Positions 9,527 to 20,699 of a DNA stretch of 64,000 nt are shown here, one piece after another; position 1 is the first letter of the stretch, and each line of letters starts with the position of its first letter. Source of the DNA: Folioceros fuciformis (Eukaryota > Anthocerotophyta > Anthocerotopsida > Anthocerotales); NCBI GenBank assembly GCA_049999805.1, contig JBNGIO010006317.1:145182-209181 (forward strand). Reading direction: 5' to 3'. Made by a program: the position numbers and the translations under genes. A model generated the notes under the pieces. That model did no database searches and had not been told where the DNA came from. It was given only the letters and a program-made list of their open reading frames with translations.

Positions 9527-12500
9527 ATGGCCACAGTATGGCAACTGGACCCGTTCTGTGTCCAGCAAATTGGTGCGTCTCCAGGGATTATTCCACGAGG
9601 AGCTGCTGCTCACCTGATGGTAGGGAGCCAGCCCCTGGCGAAGAATGCCTTCAGGTGCAGCAGTGCGAGGAGCTCGGCAGCTCCGCTTCCAGGAAGATCT
9701 GTACATGGGGACGGGATTTTAAGTGATGGTCGTTGCCAGGAGCAGGAGCAATTGTGGGAACGATTTTTTATGGAACCGACCATGTGGTGGGACAACAGAC
9801 GAGATAAGAGGAGCTCCCGTTCGCCTGACTTCCGGCGTAAGGGGTCCGGTGAGGTCCTGTGGTTGAACAGCATGTTCAAGCCAGCTTGGGTTGATGAGCA
9901 GCTCGTTTCCTTGGATACGCAGATGGGTCGCGGTGGCTCTCTTTCCGAGTCCAGCGCTACGGACAAGCCTGGATCTGGGGGGTGTGGAGGGTTGGGAATG
10001 GGCGTCGTAACGGATGCAACCGTGAGCATGTTGTGTCAGCAGGGGGAGCTCTCTGAGGCTGTTGGAGCCCTGGAATCTCTGGTGCAGACAGATTCTGCGG
10101 TTTCTCAGTCTCTGCTTTACACTGTGTTGAAGCTGTGTACAGCTAAGAGGGATCTGGCTGCGGGACGACGAGTTCATCGTCTCACTGCCAAACTGGGGTT
10201 CGAGTCGAGCGCGTACTTGGGGAACCATATCTTGCGCATGTATTCATCTGGAGGTAGGCTGCAGGAGGCCATGGATGTGTTCACCAAGGTGGAAAAACCA
10301 AATGTGTTCATGTGGTTTTCCATAATCTCTGCCCATGCTAAGCACGGGAAACCTAAGGAGGCCATACAGCTGTACCATGACATGCGTAGGTCAGGAGTGA
10401 AGGCGAATGGTCACGTCTTTGTGGCTGCCCTGCAGGCTTGCGCAGGTGCTGCCGACTTGGAATCTGGGAGAGAAGTGCACTGTGATGTGTTGCACAGTGG
10501 CACTCCCACTGACTTGTTTGTTGGCAACGGCCTGGTGGTCATGTATGTAAAATGTGGTGAGATGAAAGATGCTCGCCAGGTTTTCGAGAGCATGGCCTCG
10601 AAGGATGTGGTGACATGGACGGCGCTGGTATCTGGTTATGCAAAACGTGGTGAACTTGAAGATGCTCGCCAGGTTTTCGACAGCATGAGCACGAAGAATG
10701 TTGTGACATGGACTGCGCTGATAGCTGGGTACGCCGAGCTAGGGCTCGAACAGGAGGCGCTTGTTTTGTATGGACAAATGGAGCAGGAGGGCCTCGTTTT
10801 GGCTGACCGTGTTGCTTTTGCTTGCCTTCTGAAGTGCTGTGGAGGCGCCGGTGCCTTACAGAAGGGCAGGCAGTTGCACTCACAGATAGTCGAAAGAGGG
10901 CTGCTGGATGACGTAGTGGTTGGCAACTGCCTGGTGGACATGTATGCCAAATGTGGCGAACTGGAAGATGCACGCCAGGTTTTTGACAGCATGAACACGA
11001 GGGACGTGGTGACGTGGACCGCCCTGATATCCGGGTATGCACATCAGGGACTCGGTCGAGAAGCACTTGCTGTGTATGATGAAATGGAGGAGGAGGACGT
11101 TATTGTGGCTAACCATGTTACTTTTGCTTGCCTTCTGAAGGCCTGTGGAAGCGCAGGTGCCTTACAGAAGGGCAGGCAGCTACACTCACTGATTGCCAAA
11201 CGAGGGTTGCTGGATAACGTAGTGGTGGGCACCTGCCTGGTGGACATGTATGTAAAATTTGGTGAACTGGATGACGCACGCCAGGTGTTTAACAGCTTGG
11301 CCACAAAGAATGTGGTGACATGGACTGCGTTGATTGCTGGGTATGCACAGCAAGGACTTGGCCAAGAGGCGCTTGTTGTGTATGGGCAAATGGAGGAGGC
11401 GGGCCTCATTTTGGCTGACCAGGTTACGTTTGCTTGCCTTCTGAAGGCCTGTGGAAGCACTGGTGCCTTACAGAAGGGCAGGCAGCTGCACTCACAGATT
11501 GTCAGAAGAGGACTGCTGGATGATATAGTGCTGGGCAACTGCTTGGTGGACATGTATGCAAAATGTGGCGAACTGAAAGATGCACTCCAGATTTTTGACG
11601 GCATGAGCACGAAGGATGTGGTGACATGGACCGCCCTGATATCTGGGCATGGCAGCTGTGATGAGGGTCACAAGGCACTTACTTGTTTTGAGGAGATGTT
11701 AGTTGCCGGTATTCAGCCAAATGATGCTACTTTTACTTGTCTTTTAGTAGCATGCAGTCATGAGGGACTGGTTGAGGAGGGTCGCAACCTCTTTGATTCT
11801 ATGGGCGAACAGCATGGCACCAGACCTACTGTTGAGCATTACACTTGCATGATTGATCTGCTTGGGCGCGCTGGCCACTTAGATGAGGCAAAGGACATGC
11901 TGTTATCATGTGAGGGCCAAAGTAATGTTGTAGGGTTGACATCTTTGTTGACTGCCTGCCAAAGTCACGGGGATCTAGAAAGGGCAATCTGGTGTTTTGA
12001 AAGCATTGTTAAGCTTGACCCCCAGGAGGGACCCGCCTATGTGCTCATGGCCAATGCCTATGCAGACGCAGGCAGGTGGGCCGATGTAGACAGAATTGAA
12101 ACACAGAGAAGGGCAGCAGGAGCTAACAAGAAACCTGCACTGGCGACCATTGAGGTGAACAAAGAGGTACAGAGATTTCTGGTGGGAGAAAGGAGAGACG
12201 ATATTGCGCTGAAGGTGGAGAGCACAAATGCTCGTCTGAAGCAGGAAGGAGGCCACGTACCTCACACAAAGTTGGTATTGAAGCCACTATGTGAGAAGGA
12301 GAAGGAAGATCTCCTTTGTGGGCATGCTGAGAAGCTAGCTCTGGCGTATGGTCTCTTGAACACTCCGAGTGGCACACCTCTGATGGTAACCAAAAATCTC
12401 CGCATGTGCAGTGACTGCCACAGCTCCACGGAGATCATGTCAAGGCTTGAACAAAGAGACATTGTTGTAAGGGATGGGTACCGTGTGCATCGATTTGCAG

Positions 12501-12532
12501 CTGGGTGTTGCAGTTGTAAGGGTCGGCCGTGA
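9527..12532 (+). CDS. PLS-class PPR RNA-editing factor, DYW:KP type, ending GRP
   Basis: This is an intronless 1001-residue protein. ATG at 9527 has an in-frame TGA two codons upstream, which fixes the start. Residues 1-150 are a Ser/Arg-rich leader, probably an organelle transit region, containing TMWWDNRRDKR. PPR repeats run from about 195 to 800 in P-L-S triplets with the usual VVTWTALIAGYA, LVDMYAKCGELEDARQVF and ACGSAGALQKGRQLHS blocks. E1/E2 motifs follow (about 803-865). The PG box reads KKPALATIEV (KPAxA, the DYW:KP signature) instead of PGCSWIEV. The DYW deaminase keeps H933-A-E935 and C961-S-D-C964-H965 for zinc and catalysis, but ends CSCKGRP, not CSCGDYW. PPR-DYW proteins bind one organelle RNA site and deaminate (DYW:PG, C-to-U) or, for DYW:KP, are linked to U-to-C editing. 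The target and the organelle cannot be told from sequence. Confidence 0.93.
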   Translation: MATVWQLDPFCVQQIGASPGIIPRGAAAHLMVGSQPLAKNAFRCSSARSSAAPLPGRSVHGDGILSDGRCQEQEQLWERFFMEPTMWWDNRRDKRSSRSPDFRRKGSGEVLWLNSMFKPAWVDEQLVSLDTQMGRGGSLSESSATDKPGSGGCGGLGMGVVTDATVSMLCQQGELSEAVGALESLVQTDSAVSQSLLYTVLKLCTAKRDLAAGRRVHRLTAKLGFESSAYLGNHILRMYSSGGRLQEAMDVFTKVEKPNVFMWFSIISAHAKHGKPKEAIQLYHDMRRSGVKANGHVFVAALQACAGAADLESGREVHCDVLHSGTPTDLFVGNGLVVMYVKCGEMKDARQVFESMASKDVVTWTALVSGYAKRGELEDARQVFDSMSTKNVVTWTALIAGYAELGLEQEALVLYGQMEQEGLVLADRVAFACLLKCCGGAGALQKGRQLHSQIVERGLLDDVVVGNCLVDMYAKCGELEDARQVFDSMNTRDVVTWTALISGYAHQGLGREALAVYDEMEEEDVIVANHVTFACLLKACGSAGALQKGRQLHSLIAKRGLLDNVVVGTCLVDMYVKFGELDDARQVFNSLATKNVVTWTALIAGYAQQGLGQEALVVYGQMEEAGLILADQVTFACLLKACGSTGALQKGRQLHSQIVRRGLLDDIVLGNCLVDMYAKCGELKDALQIFDGMSTKDVVTWTALISGHGSCDEGHKALTCFEEMLVAGIQPNDATFTCLLVACSHEGLVEEGRNLFDSMGEQHGTRPTVEHYTCMIDLLGRAGHLDEAKDMLLSCEGQSNVVGLTSLLTACQSHGDLERAIWCFESIVKLDPQEGPAYVLMANAYADAGRWADVDRIETQRRAAGANKKPALATIEVNKEVQRFLVGERRDDIALKVESTNARLKQEGGHVPHTKLVLKPLCEKEKEDLLCGHAEKLALAYGLLNTPSGTPLMVTKNLRMCSDCHSSTEIMSRLEQRDIVVRDGYRVHRFAAGCCSCKGRP

Positions 12533-14916
12533 GAATTTAGATAAGCAGCCTGTGCTCAAGTGTGTAGACTAGACACATTGCTTTGCTGCGGGGGTCAACA
12601 TACTTTTTTAACCCCACACCTGTCCGAACTGAGACATGGACATGGGTGACTCATACTGGACTTGGCATCCAGAATCAGAAGCGAGCGGCGCATCGAACTT
12701 GGGGCGACTGCCCCTTCTGGATGCACTCACAATCTCGCCGGGTCACGGAAATCAGGAATCCGGGGTGCAAGCCTGGAATTTGGCTCATCCGGTGAATTGC
12801 AAGGCTCTGCAATTGCCACCTTAAGAACCCAGTGCTTTCAAAGGGCTTCACAAAGGCAAGTAAATGTAATGTGGTCAGGCAAACATGAGACCCTCCTCTT
12901 CCCTCCGTCCATACACAACAATCCCCTGGGGCCCAGTCCTTGCTGTGCACAGGGGCAACTGCTGTGGACAGGAGCCGGATCAGAGCATCACTCGGAGTTC
13001 AGGCCGGTTAGTTAGGTTGCCCTGAGATGCCTCCTGTTCTGATGCTAGCAGTGACTGGAACTCGAGATTTTAAATTTCAAAAACTGCGTGCCCCGTCTCT
13101 GAACATGAGGAGCAGCACATCAAACAATCTCTTGAGGCTGTAGAAGGACTGTCCCGACTTCTCCTCTAACCGTTTACTGTCCACGGGTCAGCCTCATTCA
13201 AAATGGTAGGACAGGTGATAAAGCCCACATGCCGTCCAAAATCTTGGTCGTGCAGAATGACTGCGTCTCAATCTCCGAAGCCATGAATGCTTTCACTCGT
13301 GTTAAAGCCTACGTGGCATGCCGTCCCCCATCCATCCAAAGAACTTCATACGCCTAAGGCTAACCAGCACACATACGCTTTTGCCGCGATGCATTGTGCC
13401 ATAACCCTCAGCGCGGTTGGCCTCCCTCTTCCCCGATCTCTCTTCCTCTCCTCCCGCCCTCGTTGAGATTTCGATTTCTTCACTCCGCTGCCGTGCATTT
13501 GATGGGGGAGGATTACTCAGATACATTTGTTTGCATCTTCGCTTCCATTGAAGGCAGAATTGTACACATTCAGATCAGGTTTCAAACTCCTCTGCAGATG
13601 CCAATCGTAACCCACATTTCCTATCATGTACATATATCGTCTCAGATCAGGCAATGGTGCGCGGGCTGGTAGTGAGTCCTGCCAGCCTCGTTCAAACGAT
13701 GGAGCTTTCTCAATTGAAACGTAAATCCACTACTCCCTGCCAACCGTGCTTCAGCCAAGTTTGGCCTGCGAAAGCAAGCGTGCTGCATTCCATGGACTGC
13801 AGAGGACTGACGTGGAGGGACGACCAGACGCGGGTGGGATCGTGTATGCTTCGTTCAGCCCGTCCGGTCCTATTGCCCTGCGGCGCTGACGCTGATAACG
13901 CAACGCCGTAAAAACCGTATGTGAGCTGATTGAGAGAATGTGAGCTGATTGAGCCGTCGGAGATCGAGAAACAGGCGTGCAGACTGGAGCACGTCCGTGG
14001 TGCATTAAATTCGCTTCTGTGGCACCTCTGGTGGTCCCCATGTTCCTTTTCGGAGGCATAAAGGCAACAGGAGCAGAAGCAGAGTACCGAGGCGATTTCT
14101 AAATTACGTAGGAAGTAGGACCGCCTTCATCGGGTGGGACAAAACCACGCACTTGGAAGCAAAAGCAAGAGTGATAATTAAACACTAGCCCGCCCTCCAG
14201 CCCTCCGCTCTCTTTGGGGTGCTTCGGGTTCTATTATTGCCAACACCTTTTTGTTTTTTATTTGGTCAGAGTACTATATTCCATTCTGTAGTACTCACCC
14301 CCGGTTGCCACAATGGAGAGTCCGTGCGTCTTCATAGCCCTTCTGAGGACGCTATGGAGACAGAAATCCATCGAATACTTGCCCGTTCACAGCCGAAGCT
14401 TGCAAGGGCCACACCATTCGCAAGAATTTGCGACTTCTGATGCCACCCCAGATTCCATTCCTGACCCCAGGAAAGCTGCAAAACCTGGACATCATGTTGC
14501 CAAGGAATGGTAGATGGGGGAGCACGTCTCTTCGCTGTCATGCCATGTGTCCACCTGGGTCTCTTCCACCCAGCCATATTTTAGGCATCTTAGTGAATCT
14601 GGAGGTTCAGGAGTTTGTTGTCGCTGGAAATGGTTGTTCTTTTCCGGGGAGACAATGTATTGGACGCCCTTGAGGGACCCATTAGTCGTACCGATCGAGT
14701 ACGGAACACAGTCTCTCTCTAGACAGACTGTCCCATCAGAAACTCGTCTCTCAGAAGCATCGTCGTGTGTGAGTGCTGCAAAAATGTGATTGCATGGTTC
14801 CGGGAATCCGAGTGGTGTGCAAGCTTGCATCACACACTCTTGAAGCATGAGGACTTTTTATGAGGTGGGAATAAAGAATAAATGCAGTATCCGACGACGT
14901 GCTGCGATTGCTACTG
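12533..14916. other. Intergenic between PPR gene and polyphenol oxidase
   Basis: The first few hundred bases are the likely PPR 3' UTR. The sequence near 14840-14916 is the likely 3' UTR of the polyphenol oxidase on the opposite strand, so the two genes converge. A near-repeat GTGAGCTGATTGAG occurs twice around 13920-13952. Frames of 60-118 codons exist on both strands but none shows family motifs or codon patterns that I recognise. Confidence 0.45.
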
Positions 14917-16393
14917 TTATCTGGCAGCTCGCTGATGCTTGTCGGCCTTGCCAGCGCCTGTCTTGAGGTACGAGGGTCCCGACGGCTTGTAGGTCACCCA
15001 AGGGTTGTCTACTTGTTGAAATGTGTAGCCCAGCAGATCAGAATTGAGGCTCTCGGCCACAGTCACCCTCACAATCTCACCGAATTCGTCGTAGAAGTAG
15101 AAGGCAGCATCCAGCCAATCGGGGTCGTCGAAATTCCTCCTCCCATCCAGGCCCTGCACTCCACCAAGGGCATGGCATAGATCAGACCTTCTCACCTGAA
15201 ACCAAGTGCCCAACAAAGAGGAAGGAAGGGAGGACGGTAGGAGGAGCAAGCTCGCTACTCACCTGCCAGACATTCCAGAGCCGATCTACATTTGCGTGGT
15301 GGGTGAAAAAGAGAGGATCCCTCACAGCCACAGCAGCAACTCCCATGTCCGCATACTGTCGGTCGCCGTCTCCAACCCAGAAATGCACTGCGGTGTGCGC
15401 CAGGCCCTCGAAGGTGACATCGGCCGTGTCCCAGTTGAACAGGTTGGGCGCATTCTCTCCTGCCCTCAGCGGGTATGACATGAAAGGCTCTCTCTCACCC
15501 CCAGCCGTGCTGTTCACAATCACACTCCACAAATGCTCGTTGTTCAGCTCTCGGGCTTCATCTTCGTCCTCAATCACTGTATTCCTCCTCACCGACTCCT
15601 TGATGAGATTGATGATGTCAGGCGGGGCTCCCGGCGCGTGCCTCGCATCCCTGTTCTTGTGGTACAGCGCGGGGTATTTCTCCGGGTCCCGGAAGTAGTG
15701 AGGCATCACATTGGGAAGAAACCCATCCCCTGGACGCTGATCATCCCAGTTCCAGAACGGAAGCGCAAAACTCTCATCTCCAAGCAGCTTGGCCAGAATC
15801 CGCTCGTGGAAGAAAGTCTGCCTGTAGGCTCCATTGCCACACCACACAAGCCTTCAACACCCCACTTGACAGCACAAACAGCAACCCAACAGCCAGCCAG
15901 AATCAACCAACGCTTCGGCATACCATCTGTGGAAGGGGAAGAAGAGCCAGTTCATGTGGATGAGGTAGTTGAGATCGGCCCGCCCCGCTTGATGGCTCAC
16001 CCCGGAGCTCCCATACATGCAGTGGAAGTTGCTCTGCTGCTCGACAGAGCGGGGATCGGTGGGCGGCAGATCCTTCAGCAGTTGATAAGCCCTGTCCAGC
16101 TGCACGAGATACGTCTCGTTCCCCGCCACCAAATGCGCCGCGGCCCTCACCCGCGGCGGCCTCGGGAGCGGGCTCTGCCGCAGATACTGCTCCCAGGTCT
16201 TGTAGGTCGGGACGGGCTGCATCAGCGCCTCCAGACTGCAGCAGTTCAGATTGCGGTCCCCCGACGGGCCGGCCACCGCAGACGGCAGGCGCATGAGCTT
16301 GCAGACGGAGAAATCGGGCTCCAAGGGGGCTCCATTCCCGGCAGTCACAGCCCACAGAAGAGCGAGGAGCGTCCAGGCAGCCCGCAGATCCAT
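14917..16393 (-). CDS. Polyphenol oxidase / catechol oxidase-like, short form
   Basis: Three exons: 16393-15924, 15821-15263 and 15195-14917 (introns 102 and 67 bp), giving 435 residues. The first junction restores the family motif FPFHRW/QTFFHERIL by splitting the Trp codon. An N-terminal hydrophobic segment (residues 4-20) looks like a secretory signal, not a thylakoid transit peptide. Copper A ligands are H124, H146 and H155; copper B ligands are H299, H303 and H331/H332 in FFTHHANVDRLW. FALPFWNWDD and the DWL motif (DPDWLDAAFYFYDE) are present. The enzyme family oxidises o-diphenols to quinones. Two oddities: HCMYG has Gly at 128 where plant enzymes carry the Cys that makes the thioether bridge (HCAYC), and the C-terminal KFDV shielding domain is absent. 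The protein ends shortly after the DWL region at TAA, well below the ~500-600 residues usual for the family. Confidence 0.9.
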
Positions 16394-18885
16394 CTGATGC
16401 CACTCTTGCTCCTCCAGTTCTGCTTCTCGGCTCTCCAGCTCCTGCCGCTTGTCGCAGGAATGCAGGTCTTATTGCACACTATACTTGCGGTAATATTAGA
16501 AAATGTTGGCTGAGCTGTTGGGATGTGCTGAAGGGTGGACATTTGGGACCGAGGATCGGAGAACCGCCACTCCAGCATGAAGACTGTGAAGCGAGTACGT
16601 GTATTTTCTGTACGTTTGGTCTTTTCGATACAATCAGAGAGACTCTGGTACTCACTGTACTGTCAGCACGCTTTTCACTAAGAAATGGTGTTCCTTGCTC
16701 TGTTCAGAGGCCAGGCTGCCACGCTCGCAGTGCCTGCAATCGGAGGGAGGCCGACACCGGCTCCTTCAGGTAACCAAGAGTGCAATACAGCATGTTGTGT
16801 TGGTGATTCTTGCTTGATGCACACATGTACTTACTTACCTTGGTGCTTATGTCCTGTAGATCAATGAACTCGGAAGGCCTGATCGCTTTCGGGGTGGTGA
16901 AGATTTTATGACAGAGGACGTGTCAAATTTCATCTTCCCCTCTCTTGGTGCTGCCTTGCTTTCGTTCTCTTGTGTTTTGTTTGAACGACGTGACGACGTC
17001 AGCATTAAGGACGGGGTGCGTGCAGATGTCTTTTACCTCACATCATCTGATCCACAACCTCCCCATATGCTGGCACTTGTGAGTCTTTGTTACACCCAGT
17101 CCTTCATGCGTATCCTGTGAGGAGGGGCTGCCATAATGCCTTAAGCCTACCAGGATAGGACTCCTATCTGAGGAGCAATAAGTGATGTCTAGACATCTCA
17201 TCTTAGAAGCCAGTCATACCCCGCTGTCAGGAGATGGCGGCAGAGGACTCTGGTTTAATCTGATGGCCAGAGTTTTCGGCTGTGAGATCATGAGAAAGTC
17301 CTCCGTTGTACATAGAAAGAAGTGCTAGTCCTGTAGACTGCTGGGATCGGATTCCCTGTTTGAGTACACGTCAAACTAACGGGCTGTTGTTGGCAACGTC
17401 ACAGTTGAGTGTGCTACTGTTAGAAGAAGAAGAAGGATTCCATTAGAGTCCACGAAGGACGGATTTCCGTCTTGGAACTTGGTAGGCTCGGCTGCTATAA
17501 CACTGAGTGGGCACTCGACTGACTGCTGTCCTGGACATGGAACATGATGAAACCTCTTCTGGACTGCCTGATCGACAACCTATGACTGCAGTTGCCTGCC
17601 CTTCTGTAAGGAACCAGTGCTTGCACAAGCGCCTAGAAGGCATGGGGCATCTGCTGTAGGCAACCTACCTACATGGTGCTTGGATGTCAATCTGCATTCT
17701 CATGGCGGAATGGTCCTAAGCCTACATGCCGTCACCTATCCACCACCAAGTCTTGGCCTCCATAACGACCTGCAATGTCCCCATTGCTTCTGGGGATACG
17801 TGGGCAAGGGGACTTGGCAATACCTTGCCAATTTAGTCCTAAGCCTGAGAAATCTTAGCCATACCTCGCTCATGAACTCGTGAGCCTGAACAAGCGAAAT
17901 GGCACCACCGCCTGGTAGGATCTTCTCTTTCGAAGTTCCAGCAAAGGGAAGTACATGCACTCGGCTTCTTCTGTTGTTGCAGGAATTGTCGTGTAAAGTC
18001 ATCTGGATTCATGGAGACGGCACACCTCTATGATTGGCTCCATCTTTAGTATCATAGGAGTCGGCATGGCAAACAGGGTTGTGGGCTCCATGGCAGCGGC
18101 TATCGGGAGCTTTTGCTGGTGGAATTGGGAACTAGCTGATCCTCCGAAATGTGGCTTTCGTGATCTCATCACGAAAGCGGGGGTAATGTGATGGAACCGA
18201 TCGTGCTTGCTTAATGCTCCGGCAAGCAAACATTTGGGTCTTGAGACCTTCCATCCCTGCCGCGTCGCTCCTCCTGAAGGACGAACAATCCCTCAGATTG
18301 AGGAGTTGATGAAAGCCTTGCCGTCCTCCCTGCTCCCACAGTACTGAAAGGAAGGTGATGTGATGGTGGCGTCACCTTGCAGGTTTACTGACTTGGCCTG
18401 AAACCGACTCATCGGGAGAAGCTCCAGAATCGGTCACAGTTCTGCAAAATGTGAAGGTAGACAGAAAAATCAGGACAAGAGCGGAACAGGCGAACAATGA
18501 CATTTCATGTAGCTGCAGGAGCCTGGAGTACGTACATGATATTTCTTGCCTCCAGAATATCTGGTACACCCCAGGAGGAGTGATAAACTTCTATGAGAGA
18601 CACCCACCCATTGACGAGAGGGTGCCTTTGTGCCTGATTTGCAGCTCCAATTGTGCCAAAAATAGACAACATGAGGTTCAGGCTTGTGGCATTGGCCTTT
18701 CTGCAGCCTGACCTTCCGCCTCCTTTCATGCTCAGTCCCAGTCTTCGATATATGTATGTCTTGGGACTCGATTCACTGCACTCCCACGTCTACTTCCGCC
18801 CTGCTTTTCCCTACATCCGAGCACGCAACAGGCAGCTGTAGGTCAGGTGCACACATTTCTTGTAAGGCCAGATCTCGGAGTAAGG
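16394..18885. other. Gene-free stretch upstream of polyphenol oxidase and EF-hand gene
   Basis: This interval lies between two divergently transcribed genes and must hold both promoters. I see no recognisable protein, RNA gene or clear repeat. The palindrome-like TTCGTGATCTCATCACGAA near 18155-18175 is the only tidy inverted repeat noticed. Short frames of 60-130 codons on both strands look like chance. Confidence 0.4.
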
Positions 18886-20186
18886 ATGGCAGAAGACGGA
18901 TACATTTTTCTGGACGGCTCCCAGATCCGCAAGGCTCTGCCGGAGCTGGAGCCCCGGGTGGCCAAGAGGTTTGCCGATCTGGATGTGGAGGGAAAGGGCT
19001 TGCTCATCGGGAAGCAAGCAAAAGAGGTAGCAGACGCAGAGGCTACTATTCTGCTGCTGGGAGTTGAGCTGCCCGCTGAGCGTCTGGACGGGCTGTTTGA
19101 AGGCATTGTCGGGCCGCAGGATGAACTGAAGCTGGAGGAGTTCTGGAGTGTTGTGGAAAAGTATTTGGGGGCGCTGGCAGATGATCTGGAAGGTAGATCC
19201 TTCCATCAGGCGAACGACGTCGAAGAGTTGACTGGATTAGAAAGAAATGGTATTCGATCTTAAGCCCACCACTGGTGCTAACGGATTGCTTTCGGTGGTG
19301 GCAGGGAATCGACTGGTGGTGTCAGCCTTAGACGGATCAGCTATCAGAGACCTGCTGGAAGATGAAGATGACTTTGCAGTTTTAGCTGAAACTCTGTTCA
19401 CCAAACTGGATCTGGACGAGAACGGCAAGCTAAGCCGGAGTGAGCTTCAACCGGCCCTTCTCCAGCTGGGTGTGGAGCTGGGTGTCCCAACTCCAGCAGG
19501 TGAGTAAGACAAACAATTTGGTCCCTTTGTGACGACAGAAAAAAAAAATCCATCCATACGTTACCTAAGTCATTCCATCCATATCTTTGCAGAGAAGCCT
19601 GAGGCAGAATCATTACTGACCGATCTGTTCAAGAAACATGGGGCGGAAGGGGAGGACGAGATCGGGCAGACGCAGTTCGCAAATCTGCTTCAGGATATGT
19701 TGGAAGATCTGGCCAGCACCCTGGAGGCGAACCCCGTGATTGTACAACACCCTGGGTTCGATCCAGAAAGATGTGTCAAGGCTCCAGCTTTGGAAGAGGT
19801 AAGTCCACCAAACACTTTCCGTCAAGGCGTGATCCCACGCCCTCTGACCTTCCCCTAACATGGCCTTCATTAACTTGCTGCTGTTCTTGCAGATGCTGGC
19901 AGACGATGCTAAGGTGAACGAAATTGCGGAGGGGTTTTTCAGGGCTCTCGATGTGAACCAAGATGGGAAACTAGACAGAGAAGAGGTGAAGCCCTTGTTC
20001 ATGGTGAATAGCCAGGGCTTGCCTCCTATGGTCGCCGAGCAGCAAGCAGAACATCAAATTGATACCATCTTCCCCGAAGAGAACGCACAAATCAAGGGCG
20101 AGATAAACAAGGACGACTTCAAGAAATTTGTGGGCACCGTTTTGGAAGGCTACTTAGCGATAGAACAGGATTCCGGGAGACAGTGA
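18886..20186 (+). CDS. EF-hand calcium sensor (SCS-like family)
   Basis: Four exons: 18886-19192, 19305-19499, 19593-19798 and 19893-20186, joined by GT-AG introns of about 94-112 bp, giving 333 residues. The first in-frame ATG (MAEDGYIFLDG) is used. Two canonical 12-residue loops are visible: D138-LDENGKLSRS-E149 and D256-VNQDGKLDRE-E267. A further degenerate hand near residue 40 (DVEGKGLL) and the paired LDGSQI / LDGSAI modules show an internal duplication. The layout (LDGSxIRxLxEDEDDF, EF hand, GVELGVP, long helical spacer, EF hand) resembles the plant family that includes the SnRK2-interacting calcium sensor SCS. I give this as a family resemblance, not a proven orthologue. No TM or signal segment is seen, so it is probably cytosolic or nuclear. 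Confidence 0.85.
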
Positions 20187-20699
20187 GAGAGACTTCAAAA
20201 CTTCCATACCGGATTGTAGCATGGACGTGGTCCAGATGATATGACAGCACGACATTTGTCCATGATTCCATCCTAGTTCAGGAGACCGTCATTTCTCATG
20301 ATACGTATGAAGGAACCTGTTTCAAGAATGTACAGCACTGACGTCGTCTAAACCGACCCTCATCAAGCATCAGGCGATTCTGTCAGAGACCCTGGCAGTC
20401 AGCCAAATCCGACTACCAGAATATCCTTGGATGAGGGATTGGACAAAACTCGCCTCGTTCTCGCAGCGATTAGTTCTTGATCTTGCAGCAGGCGCAAGAT
20501 AGGTACGCTCACTCAGCTTCTCCTCCGCAAGTAGGCTCCCGAGGTGTTGTGAGTTATGAAATCGCGATATGTACTTCCAGGTAGGCCAAAGGTGGAGAGC
20601 GAGCGTGTGTGAAATTTCTGCTGGGACGCCCGGTGTTCTACCGTCTTCCAAGGGATACGGCGTGCAAACCCGGAGGTGAAGGTTACGGCGGTGTCTGCC
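20187..20699. other. Short intergenic between EF-hand and EAF7-like genes
   Basis: This contains the EF-hand 3' UTR and the promoter and leader of the next gene, both on the plus strand. I see no gene or repeat in it. Confidence 0.4.

Noticed and set aside
10539-11610. Several minus-strand frames of 100-190 codons across the first PPR gene
   Set aside because: Repetitive antisense images of PPR triplets; no family motifs of their own.
15533-16513. A 326-codon plus-strand frame opposite polyphenol oxidase
   Set aside because: Antisense to copper-binding exons and spans both an intron and exons of the real gene; GC-driven.
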